Of a DNA stretch of 32,825 bases, positions 25,416 to 32,825 are shown in pieces (within the stretch, counting starts at the first letter, position 1; every line of letters starts with the position of its first letter). Where the stretch lies: the NCBI GenBank assembly GCA_030681895.1, contig JAUXRI010000157.1, positions 1-32,825 on the forward strand. Direction: 5' to 3'. This stretch comes from Myxococcales bacterium (GTDB taxonomy: Bacteria; Myxococcota; Myxococcia; Myxococcales; Myxococcaceae). The translations under genes were made by a program, and so were the position numbers. A model generated the notes under the pieces. That model worked only from the letters and a program-made list of their open reading frames with translations, ran no database searches and was not told where the DNA came from.

Positions 25416-28061
25416 TTACGGGCACGACCACGGCGCGAGGGAGCGGTTGAAGTTGCCCGAGTTCGCGTTGTCGTGTCGGGCTCTGGGCCAGTACGCCGTG
25501 CCGTCGAGGCCCTGAACGTCGATCAGCCAGGCGACGACGTTGTCGCTCGAGTCGGTCACGTAGGCGATTCCCAGACCGACCCCGCAGGCCTTCGCTCCAG
25601 TAGGGCCGCGCGGTACGTCGGTGATCAGCTCAGACGTTGGCTCTACCGAGTATCGGCTGCTGATGCCGCCGTCCTCGCGAAGGTCGAGGATCTCGCCGTT
25701 CAGGTTTGCGACGAACCCATTGACGGTCTTGACGCCGCCAGTTGCTGCGCCGAACTCCGGGTAAGGCACCGCACTGCAAGTCGGCTCGAAGGTGAACGAT
25801 GCATCGAATCCGCACCGCTCGAGGAAGCCATCCCCGACCGTCCATGAAGCGTTTGTCGTGAACATCGGGTTCAGCAGTCGCGCTCCGACCGAAGAGGTCG
25901 TGGTTTCGATCGCATTCGTCGCGGCAACGTTCAGGACGCTCGCGGTCGACCACCAGACTGTTCCGGGCCCGAGCCAGACGTCAGACGGGTTCGAAGTTGG
26001 ATTCACGCCGCCGTCCTGGAAGTCGAGGCCTCCAAAGATGAGCTTTCGGACTCTTGAGTCCGCGATGAAATACGCCCCGAGCTCCCCGCCAGGTTCACGT
26101 TGCGTCGCGATGCCTCGGAAGGAGAAGGTGTTGAATTGTTGCGACGATGGGCACCCCCCTGTGCCAGCCAGGATGTATCCCTTTCGAAAGGCGAGGGGGA
26201 CCTCGTTGCCCGTGATCGTCGTCGCCAACGCGAACGGTTCCTTGAAGGGCTCGGCTTCATTCGATTCGCAGAAGGTGGCGGTCTCGAGACCCGTCGCTAG
26301 GCTCACCGCCTTGATGCTCGAGGTGCCATCGTTCTGGCTGATGGCGACGTAGGCGACGGACGCCCCGATGACGGGCCGCGAAACGGTGACGCCTGGACTC
26401 GACCAGGCCCAGAGCGTGCCGCCATCAGGCGCGATGCCGTGCATTGCGGCTGCCGTCCCCTGGAGCGAACTCACGAGGAGCAGCCCGGATTCAGTGAGGC
26501 CGAACCTCGGCGTCGTTCCAGACGGTGACCGAGACCAGAGGAACCGCGTTGATGGAATCTGCCTTGCGATTGGCTGGCTCAGGTTGCCCGCCGAATCGCC
26601 GATTGGGCCGACGATGCCGTAGATGCCGCGCGCATCTGAAGCCCGAAGCAACGGCACTTCGAAACATCGGCACTCGTTCGCCGCACACCCGCAGGAACCA
26701 GCGCCGGTCGCGGTGATGAGCACGCCAGAGTCGAGCACGCTGAGGTCCGCGACCACCGCCGGCCGACCACCATCGACGTCGACGCGCACGATCGCGGTCT
26801 CGTTCTTTTTCCACGCGTTGAGCCTGCCGGGATCTGGGTCAGGAAAGCTGCCTGGCCGAGGCAACACCGTCAGCTCGACGCCGGGCGCCTCGGTGTCTCG
26901 TTCGATGGTCACGCTCGCTGTCGGCCCACCGTCGCGCCAGCCCGCGATGAACGTCTTGTTTCCTTCAGGAGCCGCCATCGGCAGTGAGCCGGTGAAGAAG
27001 CCGCTCCCGCCACTCAAGGGCGTCGCCACGCCAAGCGGGCCGAACAGCGGCACCGACGTCAACGAGGCGGGCACGGGGCCCCCACTGCGCGTCACGGTCA
27101 AGCGCGCCGGCACCGTCGCGGTGTTGAACGCCAGCCCCGCGTCGGGAGACGTCCACGTCAGGGTCAGATTGAGCGAGTCGCACGCGCCGCCGTCGATCGT
27201 CGCCCGGCAGGTCTGCCACGGCTGACACGACGCCACGCAAGAGGTCGCCACCACCGACACGCTGTCGAACGGCCCACCATCCCACCCTGCCGTCAGGCGA
27301 TGCTCTCCCGCGATCGCCGGGATCGACACGGGGCTCGACACGCCTGCCGTCACCGTCGTGTTCGTCCCGAAGCTGCTCGTGAGGGGCACCGTCACGACGT
27401 ACGCGCCACCGTCTCTCAGGCGTGCGCTCACCTGCACGGGCACGGAGGCGCCCGCGTCGTAGATGGCCAGGCTCGCTGGCGTCGTGAAGCTCAGCGTCAG
27501 GTTGACGCACCGGCCACCATCGAGGCTCGGCTCGCACGGGGCGAAGACGGGGCAGTTCGACGGGCACACCCGCACGACGGAGCCGCCTGCGGTGCCGCCA
27601 CTGCTTCCTCCCGAACTCCCGCCTGCCATCCCGCCGCTGCTGCCGCCGGACGTACCTCCCGCGCTTCCACCCGCATCGCCGCCCGCGCTTCCTCCTGCAG
27701 CGCCGCCCGCCACTCCGCCCGCGTCGCCGCCAGCAACTCCGCCTGCATCGCCACCCGCCGCGCCGCCCGCAGTGCCTCCACTGGAGCCACCGGCGGATCC
27801 TCCAGCCACGCCTCCCGACGTTCCTCCGGCTGAGCCACCGGCCCGGCCTCCTGACGCTCCACCACCCACGGCCGAGCCACCGCCCGTCGCCCCGCCGCCA
27901 CCCGCCGCCGACATCACGCACCTCTCATCGACGCACGATTGCCCGCTCGGGCATGGAGGCAGCGCTGGCCCGCACGAGTCGCCGATCTGTTGTGGGCACC
28001 CCGACACCAGCGCGCCAACTCCGATGAACGCCAGCCACTGTGCCTTCACACGCACCCCCAT
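25416..28061 (-). CDS. Large surface lipoprotein: Gly-rich linker, two Ig-like repeats, beta-propeller-like C-terminus
   Basis: Encodes 881 residues. The signal ends ALVSGC (Cys22). A small Cys module follows (about 30-48). Residues 54-160 are a Gly/Ala/Ser linker, of which 73-160 are 22 uninterrupted x-(Ala/Ser)-Gly-Gly units. Two homologous units of about 110 residues follow. Each opens with a Cys cluster (VCPSNCPVFAPC at 165; SCVASCQPWQTC at 274), has an NLTL strand, and ends near AGWDGGP or GWRDGGP; they look Ig-like. The C-terminal ~480 residues have repeated short strands and end YWPRARHDNANSGN, a phrase typical of PQQ-like/beta-propeller proteins. Function unknown. The ATG at 28061 is chosen for the signal peptide. 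Confidence 0.82.
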   Translation of the reverse strand: MGVRVKAQWLAFIGVGALVSGCPQQIGDSCGPALPPCPSGQSCVDERCVMSAAGGGGATGGGSAVGGGASGGRAGGSAGGTSGGVAGGSAGGSSGGTAGGAAGGDAGGVAGGDAGGVAGGAAGGSAGGDAGGSAGGTSGGSSGGMAGGSSGGSSGGTAGGSVVRVCPSNCPVFAPCEPSLDGGRCVNLTLSFTTPASLAIYDAGASVPVQVSARLRDGGAYVVTVPLTSSFGTNTTVTAGVSSPVSIPAIAGEHRLTAGWDGGPFDSVSVVATSCVASCQPWQTCRATIDGGACDSLNLTLTWTSPDAGLAFNTATVPARLTVTRSGGPVPASLTSVPLFGPLGVATPLSGGSGFFTGSLPMAAPEGNKTFIAGWRDGGPTASVTIERDTEAPGVELTVLPRPGSFPDPDPGRLNAWKKNETAIVRVDVDGGRPAVVADLSVLDSGVLITATGAGSCGCAANECRCFEVPLLRASDARGIYGIVGPIGDSAGNLSQPIARQIPSTRFLWSRSPSGTTPRFGLTESGLLLVSSLQGTAAAMHGIAPDGGTLWAWSSPGVTVSRPVIGASVAYVAISQNDGTSSIKAVSLATGLETATFCESNEAEPFKEPFALATTITGNEVPLAFRKGYILAGTGGCPSSQQFNTFSFRGIATQREPGGELGAYFIADSRVRKLIFGGLDFQDGGVNPTSNPSDVWLGPGTVWWSTASVLNVAATNAIETTTSSVGARLLNPMFTTNASWTVGDGFLERCGFDASFTFEPTCSAVPYPEFGAATGGVKTVNGFVANLNGEILDLREDGGISSRYSVEPTSELITDVPRGPTGAKACGVGLGIAYVTDSSDNVVAWLIDVQGLDGTAYWPRARHDNANSGNFNRSLAPWSCP
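27582..27902 (-). repeat. 12-bp-period coding repeat (x-A/S-G-G units)
   Basis: Degenerate tandem repeat within the lipoprotein gene. On the minus strand it encodes residues 54-160; the 3' 264 bp (27582-27845) are 22 in-frame 12-bp units encoding x-(Ala/Ser)-Gly-Gly. The first residue varies (R, S, T, V, A, D, M). Such tracts can change length by slippage or recombination without breaking the frame. Confidence 0.85.
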
Positions 28062-28137
28062 GAACGAAGCGCCGAGTCTATGCGGGCCCCCGACGCTCCT
28101 TGCACCGATTCCTCGCTCACGGCACAAGGCCCGCTCG

Positions 28138-29340
28138 ATGGAAGCCCCCGTCACCGAACACCGCGAGCTCTGCCTCAAGTGCCGGCGGCCGAGGCTCGTC
28201 TGCTGGTGTGACGCCGTCACCAAAGTGCCGAGCAAGACGCACGTCGTCTTCATCCAGCACCCGCGTGAGTTCCGCGTCCCGGTCAGCACCTGTCGCATGG
28301 CGCACCTGTCGTTGCCGAACTCCGAGCTGCACGTCGCGCTCACCGCGACCGGCACGCCTGCGCTCGAGGCCGTCTGTGCCCGCCCGGGGACGGCCGTGTT
28401 GTTCCCCACCGAAGACGCGCTCGACGCCGACTCCATCGAGGTGCCCCCCGAGACGCTCGTCGTCATCGACGGCACCTGGTCGAACGCGCGCAAGGTCGTC
28501 ACCAACTGCCCGTTGCTCTCGAAGCTGCCGCGCGTCGCGTTTCGCCCCGATGCGCCGAGCCGCTACCGCATTCGCGCCGAGCCTGACGACGCGTTCGTGT
28601 CGACCATCGAAGCCACCGCCATCGTCCTCGAGAAGCTCGAGCGCGCGCCGGGCCGGTTCCGCCCCATCCTCACCGCCTTCGACGCGATGGTGGAGCGCCA
28701 GCTCGACTACGCCAACTCGAACGAACACAAGACGCGCCACGTGCGCGCGAAGAAGCGCAACTCGGTGCGCGTCGATCCACTCGCGGGGCTCAAAGCGGCG
28801 AGCGGCTCGCTGGTCGCGGTCTTCGGTGAGTCGAACGCCTGGCCGATGGATGCGCTGAACGCGCCCGACGGAGAGCCCGAGCTGCTGCAGCTGGTCGCCC
28901 AGCGCCTGTCGACGGGCGAACGCTTCGAGGCGACGTTGAGGCCGACCCGCCCGCTCGCGCCGAACGTGCCGATGCACCTCGATCTCCCGGCCGAGACGTT
29001 GATGCAGGCCGACGCCCGCGATTCGGTCTTCGCGCGCTGGCGGGAGTTCGTGAAACCCGGTGACGTCTTCGTCGGCTGGGGCCGGTACTGCCACGATCTG
29101 CTCGCGAATGAAGGGCACGGCGTCGAGGCCTTCGTCGACGTTCGGGCGTCGCTCTGTCAGCTCCACGCGGGCCGGCCGGGTGCTGTCGAGGCGTGCGCTG
29201 GCCGGCTCGGTGTCACGCTCCCAGAAGGGAAGGGCCGCGCGGTGCGCCGGCTCGACGCGACGGTCGCGGTGACTCGGGCCGCACTCGAAGGGCGCGCGAC
29301 CGACGCGCTGTCTCCACTGAAAGTCAGGGAACGCCGATGA
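28138..29340 (+). CDS. DTW-domain protein with a C-terminal DEDD-exonuclease-like extension
   Basis: Encodes 400 residues. Residues 1-200 are a DTW domain. A Cys cluster (Cys12, Cys15, Cys22, Cys24) probably binds zinc; HPRE is at 41-44 and the signature DGTWSNARK at 111-119. DTW proteins include the tRNA aminocarboxypropyltransferase TapT (acp3U). Residues about 224-385 look like a second domain that follows the order of DEDD 3'-5' exonucleases. It has VAVFGES, a helix PELLQLVAQRL, a strand ERFEATLRP, then FVGWGRYCHDLL and GRAVRRLDATVAV. The first Asp-x-Glu and the final His are not conserved, so nuclease activity is doubtful. The ATG at 28138 gives a normal start; one at 28060 is possible. 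It diverges from the large lipoprotein by 76 bp. Confidence 0.83.
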   Translation: MEAPVTEHRELCLKCRRPRLVCWCDAVTKVPSKTHVVFIQHPREFRVPVSTCRMAHLSLPNSELHVALTATGTPALEAVCARPGTAVLFPTEDALDADSIEVPPETLVVIDGTWSNARKVVTNCPLLSKLPRVAFRPDAPSRYRIRAEPDDAFVSTIEATAIVLEKLERAPGRFRPILTAFDAMVERQLDYANSNEHKTRHVRAKKRNSVRVDPLAGLKAASGSLVAVFGESNAWPMDALNAPDGEPELLQLVAQRLSTGERFEATLRPTRPLAPNVPMHLDLPAETLMQADARDSVFARWREFVKPGDVFVGWGRYCHDLLANEGHGVEAFVDVRASLCQLHAGRPGAVEACAGRLGVTLPEGKGRAVRRLDATVAVTRAALEGRATDALSPLKVRERR

Positions 29341-29924
29341 GCCTGCGGATGCTGCAGATGTTGTTCGTCGTCAGTTGGCTGGCGTGGGCGTGCATGCCGC
29401 TGTGGGGCAGCGTTCTCTTCGCGGCGATGGAAGTGACGATGCTCCTGGGCGTCTGGCAGCGCACGATGAAGGCGCGCACCAACCTCAGCCCCGAACACGC
29501 GGCGCTACGCGACGGCCTGGAGCCCGACGCGCAGGCGTGGTTCGACCGCTACCCGTTCTTCTATTCGCAGCGGGTCTCGGCCAAAGAGTGGAGCCGCATG
29601 CTCCGCGCGACCGGCCTCGCCATCGTGCTGCTGGTGCCCGTCTTCGCCCTGCAGGCGCTGATTCGAACCGATCTGAAGCTCCTGGTCGCGCTCGCGCCAG
29701 CGCTCGTCTTCTTCATGTTGAACACCATGCTCGCGCCGACCCTCGAGGTGGATGAGTGGACGAAGGCGCCGGGCAAAGAGACCGAGAAGCGCCTGCACGA
29801 CATCGTCTCGAAGCTGTTCGCGGCGCGCGCGCTGGCCTCCATCGATCTGTCGGCGTTGCCCTCGCGCCTGTCGGGGCCGCCGGGTGGTGCACCGCCGCCC
29901 GAAGACCCGCCGCCGTCGGCGTGA
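29337..29924 (+). CDS. Membrane protein with proline-rich tail, unknown
   Basis: Encodes 195 residues. Hydrophobic helices are at about 5-20 and 22-38 (LFVVSWLAWACMPL, SVLFAAMEVTMLLGVW), then a soluble stretch (KARTNLSPEHAAL to SAKEWSRML). Two more helices follow at about 92-110 and 113-131. The C-terminus ends GPPGGAPPPEDPPPSA. No family is recognised. The ATG overlaps the stop of the DTW gene (ATGA) and has GGGA at 29327-29330, so it is cotranslated with it. The 93 bp to the next gene contain only a short 4-bp hairpin and no clear terminator. Confidence 0.72.
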   Translation: MSLRMLQMLFVVSWLAWACMPLWGSVLFAAMEVTMLLGVWQRTMKARTNLSPEHAALRDGLEPDAQAWFDRYPFFYSQRVSAKEWSRMLRATGLAIVLLVPVFALQALIRTDLKLLVALAPALVFFMLNTMLAPTLEVDEWTKAPGKETEKRLHDIVSKLFAARALASIDLSALPSRLSGPPGGAPPPEDPPPSA

Positions 29925-30017
29925 ATCAGGCCCCCCGCCTCGGGTACGCACAACCGTCGAAAACGGCTCGGGGTTGAGCTAGCCGTGAGTCACCTTCAGT
30001 TCTTCCGGGAGAGCGTC

Positions 30018-31297
<1,280 letters not shown>

Positions 31298-31298
<1 letters not shown>

Positions 31299-32317
31299 TG
31301 GCCGGCTTCGATCTCGACGCCGCGCTGAAGACGAACGCGCACCGGTGGTTGGTGACGGGCGCTGCCGGCTTCATCGGCTCGCACCTGCTCGAGCAGCTCT
31401 TGAAGGCAGGACAGCACGTCGTCGGGCTCGACAACTTCGCGACCGGCAAGCAGGCGAACCTCGACGACGCCGTGGCGAAGGCAGGGGAGGGCGCGAGCAG
31501 CCGGTTCTCGTTCATCGAAGGCGACATCACTTCGCTCGAGACGTGTCAGCGCGCGTGTGCGGGCGTCGACTTCGTGCTCCATCAGGCTGCCCTCGGCAGC
31601 GTGCCCCGCAGCATCAAGGATCCGCTCGCCTCGCACCGCTCCAACGTCGATGGCTTCGCGAACATGCTGGTGGCCGCGCGCGACGCGAAGGTGAAGCGCT
31701 TCGTCTACGCGTCCTCGTCGTCGGTGTACGGCGACGAGCCGTCGCTCCCCAAAATCGAGACGCGAATGGGCCGCGTGCTGTCGCCCTACGCTGCCACCAA
31801 GCTGGTCAACGAGATCTACGCCTCGGTGTTCGAGCGCACCTACGGCCTGCAGACCGTCGGGCTGCGCTACTTCAACGTCTTCGGCCCACGCCAGGATCCG
31901 AACGGCCCCTACGCCGCCGTCATCCCCAAATGGATGGCGTCGCTTTACGCCGGAGAGGCGCCCGAGCTGAACGGTGACGGCACCACGAGCCGCGACTTCT
32001 GCTTCGTGCTGAACGCGGTGCAGGCCAACCTTCGCGGCGCGCTCGCGCAGGGCTCCGACGTCAGCGACACCGTCTACAACGTCGCGGTCGGCGATCGCAC
32101 CAGCCTCACCCAGCTCTACGCGCTCATTCGCGAGAGAGTCGCGAAGACCCGTCCCGGCGTGAAGGACCTGGCGCCCCGTCACCAGCCGTTCCGTCCGGGC
32201 GACATCAAAGACTCCCAGGCGGACACCTCGCGCGCGCGCGAGCGCCTCGGCTACCTCCCGACTCACACCATCGCGCAGGGCCTCGAGCTCACCGTCCTGC
32301 CTGGAGCCCCATCATGA
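31298..32317 (+). CDS. tviC: UDP-N-acetylglucosamine 4-epimerase (TviC/WbpP type)
   Basis: Encodes 339 residues of an extended short-chain dehydrogenase. It inverts C4 of UDP-GlcNAc or its uronic acid. The NAD site is [10 protein letters not shown] (20-29). The catalytic residues are in SSSSVYGD (139-146) and Tyr164xxxLys168 (SPYAATK). [27 protein letters not shown] and [11 protein letters not shown] are highly characteristic of the WbpP branch. The ATG at 31298 overlaps the preceding stop by one base. It pairs with the dehydrogenase to make UDP-GalNAcA, the Vi-antigen precursor in Salmonella; the polymer here is unknown. Confidence 0.93.
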
Positions 32318-32825
32318 AGATCGTCGTCACTGGCGGAGCCGGCTTCATCGGCTCGAACGTCGTCGATGCCTACGTCGCGCTCGGGCACCAGGTGCTGGTC
32401 GTCGACGATCTCTCCACCGGCCAGCGAGAGAACCTCAACCCGAAGGCCGAGCTGGTTCACGCCGATATCCGGAGCGAGCAGGCGGCGAAGGCGGTCGAGG
32501 CGTTCGCGCCCGAGGTGCTCAACCTGCACGCCGCGCAGATCGACGTGCGGAGAAGCGTCACCGACCCTCGCTTCGACGCGGACGTGAACGTGGGCGGGCT
32601 GCTCAACGTGCTCGAAGCCGCCCGTCGCGCCGGCACATTGAAGCGCGCCATCTACGCCGCCTCGGGTGGCTCGATGTACGGCGACACGCTTCAGATCCCC
32701 ACGCCCGAGACGCATGGCTGCGGCGCCGTCTCTCCGTACGGCGTCTCGAAGCACGCGTGTGAGCTGTACTTGCAGGCGTGGCGAGGCATCTACGGCCTCC
32801 ACTACGTCGCCCTGCGCTACGCGAA
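32314..32825 (+). CDS. GalE-like NAD-dependent epimerase/dehydratase, 5' part
   Basis: The first 170 codons are present and the gene runs off the window. The NAD-binding start is [39 protein letters not shown] and [13 protein letters not shown] match UDP-glucose 4-epimerase-like enzymes. The catalytic pair is Tyr142xxxLys146 (SPYGVSK). The Ser motif reads SGGSMYGD, with Gly-Gly in place of the common Ser/Ala. The ATG overlaps the stop of the tviC-like gene (ATGA). This makes a second, different epimerase in the same sugar-nucleotide operon. Its exact substrate cannot be told from this half. Confidence 0.88.
   Translation, partial: MKIVVTGGAGFIGSNVVDAYVALGHQVLVVDDLSTGQRENLNPKAELVHADIRSEQAAKAVEAFAPEVLNLHAAQIDVRRSVTDPRFDADVNVGGLLNVLEAARRAGTLKRAIYAASGGSMYGDTLQIPTPETHGCGAVSPYGVSKHACELYLQAWRGIYGLHYVALRYA

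Noticed and set aside
23468..25450. 660-codon plus-strand open frame opposite pepP and rsmE
   Set aside because: Both minus-strand genes have complete active-site motifs; the plus frame has none.
27582..27902. CRISPR array suggested by the regular repeats
   Set aside because: The period is 12 bp, in frame, and encodes x-(A/S)-G-G inside a protein; there are no spacers or cas genes.
29940..29990. Terminator between the membrane protein and tviB
   Set aside because: Only a 4-bp stem (CCGT/ACGG) can be formed and no T-run follows.

Overview
The window is a GC-rich, gene-dense chromosomal segment from what looks like a member of the Myxococcota (suborder Cystobacterineae is my best guess). The evidence is codons that end almost always in G or C, many lipoprotein signal peptides followed by x-(Ala/Ser)-Gly-Gly linkers, Cys-rich surface lipoproteins, frequent GTG and TTG starts, and 1-4 bp stop/start overlaps. 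The taxonomic call is inference. I see no insertion sequence, phage gene, CRISPR array or rRNA.

Positions 1-860 hold the 3' end of lgt, tRNA-Lys(CTT) with a TTGACA promoter, an intrinsic-terminator-like hairpin, tRNA-Leu(TAG) and a small membrane protein on the minus strand. Positions 1000-12790 are a plus-strand proteostasis block: tig, clpP, a Cys-rich EGF lipoprotein, clpX, an HD-domain protein, a prolyl-oligopeptidase lipoprotein, lon, a small Cys-rich anchored protein and a DsbA-like lipoprotein. Cytoplasmic folding and ATP-dependent proteolysis genes are therefore interleaved with envelope proteins that contain or act on cysteines.

Positions 12710-15890 (minus) carry a beta-helix lipoprotein built from three ~188-residue repeats, two small proteins and a fatty acid hydroxylase/sterol desaturase whose 3' end overlaps the dsbA-like gene by 77 bp. 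Next are a membrane protein of unknown function (16101-16928) and a quinone-oxidoreductase-like gene (minus), which diverges across only 21 bp from algH(yqgE)-bolA-CGFS glutaredoxin-molybdopterin oxidoreductase (17979-19784). The BolA/CGFS-glutaredoxin pair points to iron-sulfur handling.

Positions 19781-22707 hold a small secreted protein with an internal repeat, a DUF2914-type membrane protein and a lipoprotein gene with signs of a compensated frameshift. Positions 22711-28061 are a tight minus-strand run: a large surface lipoprotein with 22 tandem x-(A/S)-G-G units, rsmE, an M24B aminopeptidase P and a small unknown gene. Positions 28138-29924 carry a DTW-domain protein with an apparent degenerate DEDD-exonuclease-like extension, and a membrane protein. 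From 30018 a polysaccharide precursor operon begins: a TviB/WbpO-type UDP-sugar dehydrogenase, a TviC/WbpP-type 4-epimerase, and a GalE-like epimerase cut by the window end.

I do not see one clearly new multi-gene system. The best leads are the DTW/DEDD-like fusion, the frame switch at 21980-22078, and the association of Cys-rich envelope proteins with the clp-lon block.
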